Below, piece after piece: positions 37,095 through 46,445 of a DNA stretch of 64,000 nucleotides (positions are counted from its first letter, which is position 1; each line of letters opens with the position of its first letter). The notes beneath the pieces were generated by a model. It was not told the origin of the DNA. It saw only the letters and a program-made list of their open reading frames with translations, and searched no databases. Location: contig NZ_CP038634.1 of assembly GCF_004768545.1 (NCBI RefSeq), positions 2,294,001 through 2,358,000 of the forward strand. Reading direction: 5' to 3'. The DNA comes from Cupriavidus oxalaticus. GTDB taxonomy: Bacteria > Pseudomonadota > Gammaproteobacteria > Burkholderiales > Burkholderiaceae. Made by a program: the position numbers and the translations under genes.

Positions 37095-38030
37095 TCAGGC
37101 CGCCACCGCGAGGCGCTGCTGTACCGCACCAAAATGCGGGTGGCGCGAGAACAGGTCCGCCGCCCAGTTGACAAACACCCGCACCTTGGCCGACAGGTGC
37201 CGGTTCTGCGGATACATCGCCGAGATCGGCAACTCGTCGGTCTGCCAGTCGGCCAGGATCTCGACCAGCCGGCCGCTGGCCACGTAAGGCTCGGCCATGG
37301 CGCGCGAGATGCGGGCGATGCCATGGCCTTCCAGCGTGCAGCCCACGTAGACCTCGGGATCGTTGGTCGAGATCGCCGAGGGCAGCAGTACCTCGCCGCG
37401 CTCCGTGCCGCGCGCCATCGGCCACGGCATCTCGCGTCCGGTGCGGTTGGACAGGTAGTTCACCGCCTTGTGCTGCGCCAGCTCGGCCAGGTCGCCCGGC
37501 GTGCCGGCGCGGTTCAGGTAGATCGGCGAGGCGTAGAACGCCAGCTTTACATGGCCGATGCGTCGGGCCACCATCGATTCGTCCAGCGGGATCCCCACGC
37601 GCAACACCACGTCGACGCCTTCCTGCAGCAGGTCGATGGGCTTGCCGTTGATGGTCAGTTCGAGCTTCAGGTCGGGGTAGGCCTGCAGGAAGTCATTCAG
37701 TGCAGGCACGAGAACCAGATTGGCCAGCGGCGCGGTGGTGTCGACCGACAAGGTGCCGCGCGGCGAATTGTTCTGCCGCGTCAGCGACTGCTCGGCTTCT
37801 TCCACGTCCGCCAGGATGCGCACGCAGCGTTCGTAGTAGGCCGCGCCGTCGTTGGTCACGCTGATGCGGCGCGTGGTCCGGTGCAGCAGCTTGACGCCGA
37901 GGTGCGTCTCCAGGTTCTGGATCAGGCGGGTCAGCGTGGCCTTGGGCAGGTCCAGCGATTCGGCGGCGCGCGCAAAGCTGCCGACGTCCACGACCCGTGT
38001 GAATGCCTGCATTGATACGAGACGGTCCAT
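37095..38030 (-). CDS. LysR family regulator of the RND efflux locus (MexT/CeoR-like)
   Basis: A 311-aa LysR-type regulator. The N-terminal winged helix (residues 1-60: MDRLVSMQAFTRVVDVGSFA, LPKATLTRLIQNLETHLGVK) is followed by a substrate-binding domain (about 90-295). It is divergent from an esterase-like gene that leads a complete RND operon. This matches ceoR-llpE-ceoAB-opcM of Burkholderia cenocepacia and bpeT-llpE-bpeEF-oprC of B. pseudomallei, where the LysR protein controls the pump. The 382-bp intergenic region should hold its binding sites. Regulation is inferred from this arrangement. Confidence 0.93.
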   Translation of the reverse strand: MDRLVSMQAFTRVVDVGSFARAAESLDLPKATLTRLIQNLETHLGVKLLHRTTRRISVTNDGAAYYERCVRILADVEEAEQSLTRQNNSPRGTLSVDTTAPLANLVLVPALNDFLQAYPDLKLELTINGKPIDLLQEGVDVVLRVGIPLDESMVARRIGHVKLAFYASPIYLNRAGTPGDLAELAQHKAVNYLSNRTGREMPWPMARGTERGEVLLPSAISTNDPEVYVGCTLEGHGIARISRAMAEPYVASGRLVEILADWQTDELPISAMYPQNRHLSAKVRVFVNWAADLFSRHPHFGAVQQRLAVAA

Positions 38031-38412
38031 GATGAGGTTCCGACGAGAGATCCGAACGGCGTGCCGCGCGCGCTCGTGACGCGCACGGCGTGGCTTGTGG
38101 TTGTGATTGGGGGAGTGCTGCCGGCTGGCTGGCGCCGGATGCGTGGGGCGCGGGCCGGCGTGGGTTTGTCAGGGCGAGCAGCGCCCGCAACGAAGGCAGG
38201 GTTGCGGGTCGCCATGCGTGCCAGGAACTGGAGTGAATCACATTTTCGATGACCTTGTCACGCGTGGGGTTTCGGTCATCGGGAGTGGTTCGATTATTCC
38301 AATCCCGGAACAGTGCATTGGCGATCTCTCGCTTTATCCCATCCTCGTCAATCACCATAATCCGTTGCATCGCAACACTCAAGCGCATTGTTTTTCCCGT
38401 GCGCCGGACGCC
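38031..38412. other. Divergent regulatory region between the LysR gene and the efflux operon (382 bp)
   Basis: No gene is supported, although the reading frame of the esterase-like gene stays open back to 38107. The part from 38220 to 38400 is relatively AT-rich. It contains ATCGGGAGTGGTTCGATTAT (38278-38297) followed by TCCAAT, which loosely resembles the MexT consensus ATCA-N5-GTCGAT-N4-ACYAT but with wrong spacing. Promoters for both directions are expected here. Confidence 0.4.
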
Positions 38413-39306
38413 ATGCCAAACAAGCCAGGCCAACGCCAGAACGCCGCTCCCGCCGCCACCGGCCAGGGCGAGCCGCGCGTGGTCGAGCACACGGTAACGA
38501 GCGACGGCCGCGAGATCGCGGTGTGCGTGTGCTACCCGCCGGGCTATCCCGCGCCGGGCGCCGAGGCGGCCACGTGGCTGCCCTGGCTGGTGTACCTGCA
38601 TGCCGGCGGCTTTGTCGATGGCGGCCTGGAGCGGGCGCGCAAGCTGGTGCAGGACCTGGCCAGGGCGGTGCCGGCCGTGGTGGTGACGCCGGCCTATTCG
38701 CTGGCGCCCGAAAACCCGTTCCCGGCCGCGCCTGAAGACGCGCACAGCACGGTGCAATGGGTGCTGCGCAACGCCCGGCGCCTGAAGCTGGACAAGACCC
38801 GCTTCGCGCTGGTGGGTGAGGAAGCCGGCGGTAACCTTGCGATCGCGCTGGCGCAGATGCTGCGCGACCGCGGCACCGCGCAGCCGCGCGGCCAGTGGCT
38901 GATCCGGCCGGTGACCGACCCCTGCCTGCAGCACGCATCGTGCGCGGGCTTCGGCAGCGGGCAGGTGCTGATGGAAACGTTGCGGCGCATGGCCTGCAAC
39001 TATCGCGATTACTTGCCGACGCCGGCGGACAGCGTGCATCCCTATGCCGCGCCGGCGATGGCTTCGCGCCTGGCCGGGCTGCCGCCCACGCTGGTCCAGG
39101 TCGCGGAACAGGATACGCTGCGCGCTGAAGGCGAGGCCTTCGCGCAGCGGCTGGGCAAGGCCGGTGTGCCGGCCCAGGCCATGATCATGCCCGGCGCCTG
39201 TGGCGACGGCGTGGAAGAGACCCATGACGCGTGTCAGGCATGGGTCGACGAAGGTGCGCGGTTCCTGCAGCGATGTCTGGCTGCGGCCGACGATACCTCA
39301 CCCTGA
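38413..39306 (+). CDS. Alpha/beta hydrolase-fold protein (LlpE-like) with Ser-to-Glu change at the nucleophile
   Basis: A 297-aa protein of the hormone-sensitive lipase/esterase family. It keeps the oxyanion motif as YLHAGGFVDGG (63-70) and the context TPAYSLAPENPFPAAPEDA. The nucleophile elbow GDSAGGN reads GEEAGGN, putting Glu137 where serine should be. It is thus probably not an esterase in the usual sense. Its place between a LysR gene and an RND operon matches llpE of Burkholderia efflux loci, whose role is unclear. The start is uncertain because no strong ribosome site precedes ATG 38413. Confidence 0.85.
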   Translation: MPNKPGQRQNAAPAATGQGEPRVVEHTVTSDGREIAVCVCYPPGYPAPGAEAATWLPWLVYLHAGGFVDGGLERARKLVQDLARAVPAVVVTPAYSLAPENPFPAAPEDAHSTVQWVLRNARRLKLDKTRFALVGEEAGGNLAIALAQMLRDRGTAQPRGQWLIRPVTDPCLQHASCAGFGSGQVLMETLRRMACNYRDYLPTPADSVHPYAAPAMASRLAGLPPTLVQVAEQDTLRAEGEAFAQRLGKAGVPAQAMIMPGACGDGVEETHDACQAWVDEGARFLQRCLAAADDTSP

Positions 39307-39311
39307 CCGAA

Positions 39312-39418
39312 CGCCAGGCTGGCGCAAGCGCCAGCCGGCCTGGAGCCAAGCCCGCCGGCTGAGCCGCTCCAGCCAATCGCCAGCCGGCTCTGTATCGGCC
39401 AGAGCCAGGTCCGCCGGT
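39312..39418 (+). repeat. Cluster of inverted and imperfect direct repeats between llpE-like and adaptor genes
   Basis: CTGGCGCAAGCGCCAG (39319-39334) is a hairpin. Two imperfect copies of CGCCAGCCGGC...GAGCCA...CCGCCGG follow (39329-39360 and 39378-39418). The second contains GGCTCTG-TATCGGC-CAGAGCC, a perfect 7-bp stem. They could end part of the llpE transcript or shape pump mRNA levels. A further short palindrome ATCGG-TT-CCGAT lies at 39456-39467. Confidence 0.45.
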
Positions 39419-39545
39419 TTGCATGGGCGGCCCTAAGTCCGACTATCCAATCTGAATCGGTTCCGATCCGCCCTGCGCGGACCGGCAGGCGGCGTTCGGC
39501 CATTTGCTTTTCCGGTTGAAGAAAACCCGAACAGGAGTTTGAGAA

Positions 39546-40787
39546 ATGCAGCAGCATAAGCGACGTACCCTGATTGCCCTTGCCATCGTCGTGGTGCTCG
39601 GTGCCGGCGTGGCCGGCGCGGTCCTGCGCCCGTGGCACAGCGGCGAGGCCCATGCCAACACCCCGCCGCCGGCCCCGTCGATCGAAGTGGCCGCCGCGGT
39701 GGGCCAGACCATAACGGAGTGGGACGAGTTCTCCGGCCGACTGGAGGCGGTCGACCGCGTGGAGATCCGCCCGCGCGTGGGCGGCACCATCGATGCGGTC
39801 CACTTCCGCGAGGGCGCGCTGGTGAAGAAGGGCGATCCGCTCTTTACCATCGACCCGCGCCCCTACGCCGCCGAAGTGGCACGCGCCGAGGCCGCGCTGG
39901 CCGCCGCGCAAGTCCGCGCGGGGCACGCCAGGAGCGAGGGCGAACGCGCGCAGCGGCTGCTGGACGACAACGCCATCTCGCGCCGCGAGTTCGACGAGCG
40001 CATCCACGCCGCGCGCGAAACCAGCGCCAACGTGCGCGCCGCGCAGGCACAACTCGAAGCCGCGCGCCTGAACCTGACCTATACGCGCATCACCGCGCCG
40101 GTGTCCGGGCGCGTGTCGCGTGCCGAGATCACCGTGGGCAACCTGGTGGCGCCGGGCACGGCCACGCCGGCGCTGACCACGGTGGTGTCGGTGTCGCCGA
40201 TCTACGCGAGCTTTGAGATCGACGAGCAGAGCTACCTGCGCTACACCGCGCCGGGCGCCGGCGGCGGGCAGGCCAACCTGCCGGTCTACCTCGGCCTGGC
40301 CAACGAAGACGGCCACCCGCACCAGGGCAAGATCCAGTCGGTCGACAACCGGCTCGATACCCGCAGCGGCACCATCCGCGTGCGCGCGGTGTTCGACAAC
40401 GACGACGGCCGCCTGCTGCCGGGCCTGTACGCCAAGGTCAAGATGGGCGGCGGCGCGCCGCATGCGGCGGTGCTGGTCAACGACCGCGCCGTCGGCACCG
40501 ACCAGGGCAAGAAGTTCGTGCTGGTGCTCGACAAGGCCAACAAGCTGGTCTACCGCGAAGTCGAGCTCGGACCCAACTACGAAGGCCTGCGCGTGATCCG
40601 CAAGGGGCTGAAGCCGGGCGAGAGCATCGTCGTCAACGGGCTGCAGCGGGTGCGGCCGGGCGACACGGTTCAGCCCAAGGCGGTGGCCATGGCATTCCGC
40701 AGCGAGCTGGAGCCGCGCCAGGCAACGCCTGACCGCAAGCAGGCCGCCGCCGGAAAAGGCGATGCGGACGCCAAGCCGGTGAGCTGA
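39546..40787 (+). CDS. RND efflux periplasmic adaptor subunit (MexE/CeoA type)
   Basis: A 413-aa membrane fusion protein linking the inner-membrane pump to the outer-membrane channel. It has an N-terminal anchor (TLIALAIVVVLGAGVAGAVL), a biotinyl-lipoyl domain (RVEIRPRVGGTIDAVHFREG), an alpha-hairpin (RAEAALAAAQVRAGHARSEG through ARLNLTYTRITAPVSGRVSR) and barrel/membrane-proximal domains. CAGGAG lies upstream of ATG 39546. The permease and outer-membrane genes follow on the same strand. The adaptor resembles the MexE/BpeE branch, consistent with the LysR-llpE context. Confidence 0.95.
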   Translation: MQQHKRRTLIALAIVVVLGAGVAGAVLRPWHSGEAHANTPPPAPSIEVAAAVGQTITEWDEFSGRLEAVDRVEIRPRVGGTIDAVHFREGALVKKGDPLFTIDPRPYAAEVARAEAALAAAQVRAGHARSEGERAQRLLDDNAISRREFDERIHAARETSANVRAAQAQLEAARLNLTYTRITAPVSGRVSRAEITVGNLVAPGTATPALTTVVSVSPIYASFEIDEQSYLRYTAPGAGGGQANLPVYLGLANEDGHPHQGKIQSVDNRLDTRSGTIRVRAVFDNDDGRLLPGLYAKVKMGGGAPHAAVLVNDRAVGTDQGKKFVLVLDKANKLVYREVELGPNYEGLRVIRKGLKPGESIVVNGLQRVRPGDTVQPKAVAMAFRSELEPRQATPDRKQAAAGKGDADAKPVS

Positions 40788-40896
40788 TCCGCCTACCGAC
40801 AGCAGAAAACCCCTAGCGCCCCCCTGCAGATGTGGATGGCGCCCGCCACGGCGGGCCGCCAGGGGGACCGCTACGCCAACGCAGGCAGAGACCAAG

Positions 40897-43800
40897 ATGA
40901 ACCTCTCCAAATTCTTTATCGACCGCCCCATCTTCGCCGGGGTGCTGTCGGTGCTGATCTTCCTGATTGGCGCCATCTCGATGTTCAAGTTGCCGATCTC
41001 GGAGTACCCGGAAGTGGTGCCGCCGTCGGTGGTGGTGCGCGCGCAGTATCCGGGCGCCAACCCCAAGGTGATCGCCGAAACCGTGGCTTCGCCGCTGGAA
41101 GAGCAGATCAACGGCGTCGAGGACATGCTGTACATGTCGTCGCAGTCCAACAGCGACGGCCTGCTCACGCTGACCGTGACCTTCAAGCTGGGCACCGACC
41201 CGGACAAGGCGCAGCAGCTGGTGCAGAACCGCGTGTCGCAGGCCGAGCCGCGCCTGCCGGAAGACGTGCGCCGGCTGGGCATCACCACGGTCAAGAGCTC
41301 GCCGGACCTGACCATGGTGGTCCACCTGGTCTCGCCCAACGACCGCTACGACATGACATACCTGCGCAACTACGCGGTAATCAACGTCAAGGACCGCCTG
41401 GCGCGGATCCAGGGCGTGGGCCAGGTGCAGCTGTTCGGCTCGGGCGACTACGCCATGCGCGTGTGGCTCAACCCCGAGAAGATGGCCGAGCGCCAGCTCG
41501 CCACCAGCGATGTCATCAAGGCCATCCGCGAGCAGAACGTGCAGGTGGCGGCCGGCGTGATCGGCCAGTCGCCGTCGCTGCCGGGCGCCGACCTGCAGCT
41601 GTCGGTCAATGCGCAGGGCCGCCTGGGCACGGTGGAAGAGTTCGGCGATATCGTCGTGCGCACCTCCGCCGACGGCGCGGTGACCTACCTGAAGGACGTT
41701 GCCCGCATCGAGCTGGGCGCGTCCGAGTACGCGCTGCGCTCGCTGCTGGACAACAAGCCGGCAGTGGCCATCCCCATCTTCCAGGCGCCGGGCTCCAACG
41801 CCATCCAGATCTCGGATGACGTGCGCAAGACCATGGAAGAGCTGAAGCAGAACTTCCCGGACGGCATCGACTACAGCATCGTCTATGACCCCACGCAGTT
41901 CGTGCGCCACTCGATCGAGGCGGTGACGCATACGCTGTTCGAGGCCATCGCGCTGGTGGTGCTGGTGGTGATCCTGTTCCTGCAGACGTGGCGCGCATCG
42001 ATCATTCCGCTGCTGGCGGTGCCGGTGTCGATCGTCGGTACCTTCGGCCTGATGCATGCGTTCGGCTTCTCGATCAACGCGCTGTCGCTGTTCGGGCTGG
42101 TGCTGGCCATCGGTATCGTGGTCGACGACGCGATCGTGGTGGTGGAAAACGTCGAGCGCAACATCGAGGAAGGGCTGACGCCGAAGGAGGCCACCTACAA
42201 GGCCATGCGCGAAGTCAGCGGCCCCATCATCGCCATCGCGCTGACGCTGATCGCCGTGTTCGTGCCGCTGGCCTTCATGACCGGCCTGACCGGCCAGTTC
42301 TACAAGCAGTTCGCGCTGACGATCTCGATCTCGACCATCATCTCCGCGTTCAACTCGCTGACGCTGTCGCCGGCGCTGTCGGCCCTGCTGCTGAAGAGCC
42401 ATGACGCGCCCAAGGACTGGCTGTCGCGCGGCATGGACCGCGTGTTCGGCGGCTTCTTCAAGCGCTTCAACAACTTCTTCGGCCGCAGCGCGGAAAGCTA
42501 TGGCCGCGGGGTGAAGGGCGTGATCCGCCGCAAGGGTTCGGTGTTCGGCGTCTATGCGGTGATGCTGGCGCTGACCTGGGGCGTGTTCCAGCTGGTGCCC
42601 AAGGGCTTCGTGCCGGCGCAGGACAAGCAGTACCTGGTGAGCTTCGCCAAGCTGCCCGACGGCGCCACGCTGGACCGCACCGAGGACGTGATCCGCAAGA
42701 TGAGCGAGATCGCGCTGAAGCATCCGGGCGTGGAATCGGCGGTGGCCTTCCCGGGCCTGTCGATCAACGGCTTCACCAACAGCCCGAGCGCCGGCATCGT
42801 GTTCGCCACGCTCAAGCCGTTTGAAGAGCGAAAGAGCGCAGAGCTGTCGGGCGCGGCCATTGCCGCCGACCTCAACCAGAAGTATGGGGCGATCCAGGAT
42901 GCCTTTATCGCGGTGTTCCCGCCGCCGCCCGTGCAGGGCCTCGGCACCATCGGCGGCTTCAAGCTGATGATCGAGGACCGTGCGGCGCTGGGCTATGACG
43001 CGCTGTTCGAGGCAACCAATGCCTTCGCCACCAAGGCGCGCGCCACGCCCGAGCTGACCGGCATCTTCAGCAACTACCAGGTCAACGTGCCGCAGCTCGA
43101 CGTCAAGCTGGACCGCGTCAAGGCCAAGCAGCTGGGCGTGCCGGTGACGGAGGTGTTCGACACGCTGCAGACCTACCTGGGCTCGGCGTACGTCAACGAC
43201 TTCAACAAGTTCGGCCGCACCTATCAGGTCAAGGTGCAGGCGGATGCGCCGTTCCGCGCCCATGCCGAGGACATCCTGCAGCTGAAGACGCGCAACGCCG
43301 CCGGCGACATGGTGCCGCTGTCATCGCTGGTGCAGGTGAAGCAGGGCTTCGGTCCGGACAGCGTGGTGCGCTACAACGGCTTCACGGCTGCCGACATGAA
43401 CGGCGGGCCCGCGCCGGGGTTCTCGTCAGGGCAGGCGCAGGCCGCCGCCGAGCGCATCGCCGCGGAAACGCTGCCGAAGGGCATGAAGTTCGAATGGACC
43501 GAGCTGACCTACCAGGACATCCTGGCCGGCAATGCGGGCGTCTGGATCTTCCCGCTGTGCGTGCTGCTGGTGTTCCTGGTGCTGGCTGCGCAGTATGAAA
43601 GCCTGACGCTGCCGCTGGCGGTGATCCTGATCGTGCCGATGAGCCTGCTGGCGGCGATGACGGGGGTGTGGCTGACGCAAGGCGACAACAACATCTTCAC
43701 GCAGATCGGTTTCATCGTGCTGGTGGGGCTATCCGCGAAGAACGCGATCCTGATCGTGGAGTTTGCGCGCGAGCTCGAGCATAACGGCCGTACCGTGGTG

Positions 43801-44085
43801 CAGGCCGCGATCGAAGCGAGCCGCTTGCGCCTGCGTCCGATCCTGATGACGTCGTTCGCTTTCATCATGGGCGTGGTGCCGCTGGTGGTGTCCAGCGGTG
43901 CCGGCTCGGAGATGCGCCATGCGATGGGCGTGGCGGTGTTCGCGGGCATGCTCGGCGTGACTTTCTTCGGGCTGTTCCTGACGCCGGTGTTCTACGTGGC
44001 GCTGCGTTTGCTGGCCACCCGGGGCCAGCGCCGCGCGGCGGCGCAGGAGCAGGGCGCCGCCCGCCTGACCGCATCGGCTGAATAA
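40897..44085 (+). CDS. RND efflux permease (HAE1 family, MexF/CeoB type)
   Basis: A 1062-aa inner-membrane proton-driven drug exporter. It starts MNLSKFFIDRPIFAGVLSVL, the usual HAE1 opening. It shows the twelve-helix duplicated plan with two large periplasmic loops. The proton-relay aspartate pair is in AIGIVVDDAIVVVENVERNI within the fourth transmembrane helix region, and the C-terminal half repeats the pattern (VGLSAKNAILIVEFAREL). MexF/CeoB-type pumps export chloramphenicol, fluoroquinolones and trimethoprim; substrates here are unknown. The gene lies 109 bp after the adaptor, and its TAA overlaps the next ATG (TAATG). Confidence 0.97.
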   Translation: MNLSKFFIDRPIFAGVLSVLIFLIGAISMFKLPISEYPEVVPPSVVVRAQYPGANPKVIAETVASPLEEQINGVEDMLYMSSQSNSDGLLTLTVTFKLGTDPDKAQQLVQNRVSQAEPRLPEDVRRLGITTVKSSPDLTMVVHLVSPNDRYDMTYLRNYAVINVKDRLARIQGVGQVQLFGSGDYAMRVWLNPEKMAERQLATSDVIKAIREQNVQVAAGVIGQSPSLPGADLQLSVNAQGRLGTVEEFGDIVVRTSADGAVTYLKDVARIELGASEYALRSLLDNKPAVAIPIFQAPGSNAIQISDDVRKTMEELKQNFPDGIDYSIVYDPTQFVRHSIEAVTHTLFEAIALVVLVVILFLQTWRASIIPLLAVPVSIVGTFGLMHAFGFSINALSLFGLVLAIGIVVDDAIVVVENVERNIEEGLTPKEATYKAMREVSGPIIAIALTLIAVFVPLAFMTGLTGQFYKQFALTISISTIISAFNSLTLSPALSALLLKSHDAPKDWLSRGMDRVFGGFFKRFNNFFGRSAESYGRGVKGVIRRKGSVFGVYAVMLALTWGVFQLVPKGFVPAQDKQYLVSFAKLPDGATLDRTEDVIRKMSEIALKHPGVESAVAFPGLSINGFTNSPSAGIVFATLKPFEERKSAELSGAAIAADLNQKYGAIQDAFIAVFPPPPVQGLGTIGGFKLMIEDRAALGYDALFEATNAFATKARATPELTGIFSNYQVNVPQLDVKLDRVKAKQLGVPVTEVFDTLQTYLGSAYVNDFNKFGRTYQVKVQADAPFRAHAEDILQLKTRNAAGDMVPLSSLVQVKQGFGPDSVVRYNGFTAADMNGGPAPGFSSGQAQAAAERIAAETLPKGMKFEWTELTYQDILAGNAGVWIFPLCVLLVFLVLAAQYESLTLPLAVILIVPMSLLAAMTGVWLTQGDNNIFTQIGFIVLVGLSAKNAILIVEFARELEHNGRTVVQAAIEASRLRLRPILMTSFAFIMGVVPLVVSSGAGSEMRHAMGVAVFAGMLGVTFFGLFLTPVFYVALRLLATRGQRRAAAQEQGAARLTASAE

Positions 44086-45620
44086 TGGTGATCAACATGA
44101 ATGCTGCTGCAATGTCGACAACAAACTACTGGTTGCCGAAGCTGGCTACGCTGGCCGCCGCGCTGATCCTGGCCGGCTGCTCGCTGGCGCCGACCTACAA
44201 GGTGCCGGAGACCGCCACCGTGCCGGCCTACAAGGAAGCCGAGGCCGCGCAGGCCGAAGGCGCGCAATGGAAGACCGCGACACCGGCCGAAGGCCAGCAT
44301 CGCGGCGAATGGTGGAAGATCTTCGGCGACGGCGAACTGGACCGCCTGATGGCCGCCGCCGGCGAATCCAACCAGGATCTCGCCATCGCCGCGGCGCGCC
44401 TGAAGCAGGCGCGTGCCTTCACCGGCGCGACCGAGGCGGATCTCTACCCGCAGCTCAGTGTGGGGCTCGATCCGACCCGATCCCAGCCGTCGGCCGCGTC
44501 GCAAGGCCTGCCTGATGGCACGCGGGTCTCGCCGCAGACCGTGCTGAAGGCCCGCGCCTTCGCCAGCTATGAGTTGGACCTGTTCGGCCGCGTCGCGTCC
44601 AGCGTCAATGCCGCGCGCGCCGATGGCGAGGCGGCCGAGGACCTGTACCGCTCGGTGCAGCTCGCGCTGCAGGCCGACGTGGCGCAGGCGTATTTTGCGC
44701 TGCGCACGCTCGACAGCGAACGCGACCTGCTGAATGCGACCATCCGGCTGCGTGAAGACGCGCTGAAGCTGCTGAAGAAGCGCTACGACGCCGGCGAGAC
44801 CACCGACCTTGACCCGGCCCGCGCCGAGGCCGAGCTTGGCACCGCGCGCGCCGACCTGGCCGGCATCGAGCGCCGCCGCGCCAACCAGGAGCATGCGCTG
44901 GCGGTGCTGACCGGCGTGCCGCCCGCGGCGTTCTCGCTGCCGGCGCGGCCGTTCGATGCCGCGCCGATCGCGATCCCGGCCGGGCTGCCGTCCGAGCTGC
45001 TGGAGCGGCGCCCGGACATCGCCGCGGCGGAGCGGCAGATGGCTGCGGCCAACGCCCGCATCGGCGTGGCCAAGGCGGCGTTCTTCCCGCGCATCACGCT
45101 GACCGGGCTGTTCGGCTTTGAATCGGCCGACCTGTCCAACCTGTTCAAATGGTCGTCGCGCACCTGGATGCTGGGGCCACTGATCGGCTCGACCATCGCG
45201 CAGACGGTGTTCGACGGCGGCCGCAACAGTTCCAACCTGGCCGGCGCGCGTGCCGCGCACGAGGAAAGCGTGGCCGCGTACCGGCAGACCGTGCTGGTGG
45301 CGTTCCGGGAAGTCGAGGACAGCCTGGCCGATGTGCGCTGGCTGAGCCAGCAGGCAGGCGCGCTGGACAGCGCGCTGGGCGGCGCGCGCCGCGCGGCGCG
45401 GATCTCGCGCAGCCGCTACGATGCCGGCGCCGTCGACTACCTGACCGTGATCGATGCCGACCGCACCGTGCTGCAGTCCCAGCGCGAGGCCAATGCGGTG
45501 GCGGGCTTGCGCGCTGCCGCAACGGTGTCGCTGATCCGCCGGCTGGGCGGCGGCTGGGGGCCGGTGCCGGAGACGGTGGCGGCAACGCGGCCGGTGACGG
45601 CCACCGTGCCCGCGCAATGA
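44085..45620 (+). CDS. RND efflux outer-membrane factor lipoprotein (OprN/OpcM type)
   Basis: A 511-aa TolC-like trimeric channel. The lipobox LILAGCSLAP marks a lipoprotein of the NodT/OprM class. Repeated outer-membrane efflux domains show EWWKIFGDGELDRLMAAAGE, LYPQLSVGLD, SYELDLFGRVASSVNAARAD and the second-half copy VDYLTVIDADRTVLQSQREA. ATG 44085 overlaps the permease stop codon, suggesting translational coupling. ATG 44097 and ATG 44115 are alternatives that place the signal peptide closer to the N-terminus. It completes the tripartite pump. Confidence 0.94.
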   Translation: MVINMNAAAMSTTNYWLPKLATLAAALILAGCSLAPTYKVPETATVPAYKEAEAAQAEGAQWKTATPAEGQHRGEWWKIFGDGELDRLMAAAGESNQDLAIAAARLKQARAFTGATEADLYPQLSVGLDPTRSQPSAASQGLPDGTRVSPQTVLKARAFASYELDLFGRVASSVNAARADGEAAEDLYRSVQLALQADVAQAYFALRTLDSERDLLNATIRLREDALKLLKKRYDAGETTDLDPARAEAELGTARADLAGIERRRANQEHALAVLTGVPPAAFSLPARPFDAAPIAIPAGLPSELLERRPDIAAAERQMAAANARIGVAKAAFFPRITLTGLFGFESADLSNLFKWSSRTWMLGPLIGSTIAQTVFDGGRNSSNLAGARAAHEESVAAYRQTVLVAFREVEDSLADVRWLSQQAGALDSALGGARRAARISRSRYDAGAVDYLTVIDADRTVLQSQREANAVAGLRAAATVSLIRRLGGGWGPVPETVAATRPVTATVPAQ

Positions 45621-45672
45621 CGCGCCGCAGCGGCACGCCATGACGCGGTGCAACCGCGCGCCGCAAGGGCGT

Positions 45673-45720
45673 CGATAAGCGCGACAATAAGCGCACCAAC
45701 AAGCGCACCAACAAGCGACG
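45673..45720 (+). repeat. 12-bp tandem repeat (four imperfect copies)
   Basis: Units CGATAAGCGCGA, CAATAAGCGCAC, CAACAAGCGCAC and CAACAAGCGACG start at 45673, 45685, 45697 and 45709. They share the core AAGCG. The array lies between the efflux channel gene and the SRPBCC gene. Confidence 0.75.
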
Positions 45721-45805
45721 CCGATGCTGGCGCGATGCCCCGGAATCACTACACTGGAAGCATCGCGCCACGCGTCAGATTTGCGGGCGCCTGGGTTGCG
45801 CCGTC

Positions 45806-46372
45806 ATGCTTCGCTTCAGGAAACCGGTCTGGGGATTGATCTTTGCCGCGCTCACGGTGGCGCTGCTGCTGGTGCCATTGCCGTGGGCGGACCGCACCAG
45901 CATCCACGACGAAGTGGTGATCGCCCGGACTCCGGCCGAGGTGTTCGACTACATTGCCACGCCGCAGCACTGGCCGGCGTGGTATCCCGCCTCGGGCGCG
46001 GTAGCGGGGGCCACGGACCATCCGCTGGCGCTCGGTGAGCGCGTGGCCGAAAGCTTCGTGGCGGGCGAGCGCAGCGCCGTGGTGATCTGGACCGTCACCA
46101 TCAACCAGCGTCCGCGCGTCTGGGCGATTGCGGGCGAGGTGCCGGGCGGGCGCCGGGCCGGTACCATCACCTACAAGCTCACTCCGGCCATGACGCCGTC
46201 GCTGACGCCATCAGCGGAAAGCACGCGTTTCGAACGGGAATTCAGCTACCAGTCGCCCACGCTGCTCTTTGCGCTGCTCAATCGCCTGATGCTGCGCTCG
46301 CGCCTGCAGTCCGAGTCCGCCGAGGCCGTCAGGCGCCTGAAGGCGAGGCTGGAAGCACCGCAGGCGCCATAG
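45806..46372 (+). CDS. SRPBCC family protein with N-terminal membrane segment
   Basis: A 188-aa protein: one N-terminal transmembrane or signal segment (VWGLIFAALTVALLLVPLPW), then a START/SRPBCC-like domain (ARTPAEVFDYIATPQHWPAWYPASGAV). Such domains bind hydrophobic ligands in a deep pocket, but the ligand is unknown. A basic helix closes the protein (LMLRSRLQSESAEAVRRLKA). ATG 45806 lacks a strong ribosome site. No operon partner is evident. Confidence 0.85.
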   Translation: MLRFRKPVWGLIFAALTVALLLVPLPWADRTSIHDEVVIARTPAEVFDYIATPQHWPAWYPASGAVAGATDHPLALGERVAESFVAGERSAVVIWTVTINQRPRVWAIAGEVPGGRRAGTITYKLTPAMTPSLTPSAESTRFEREFSYQSPTLLFALLNRLMLRSRLQSESAEAVRRLKARLEAPQAP

Positions 46373-46445
46373 CCTTGCACGGCGGGGCGATCGGCACTAA
46401 GTTGGAAACAGCGGCCCATGCCGCTGCAGGAGCTTTGCCATCACC

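Noticed and set aside
38278..38303. MexT-type binding box before the efflux operon
   Set aside because: Only part of the consensus is present and the spacing is wrong; noted in the intergenic entry but not called as a site.
40813..43263. Minus-strand frame of 816 codons opposite the RND permease
   Set aside because: Antisense to an unmistakable permease gene, with His/Arg/Gln-rich low-information composition and no recognisable domain.
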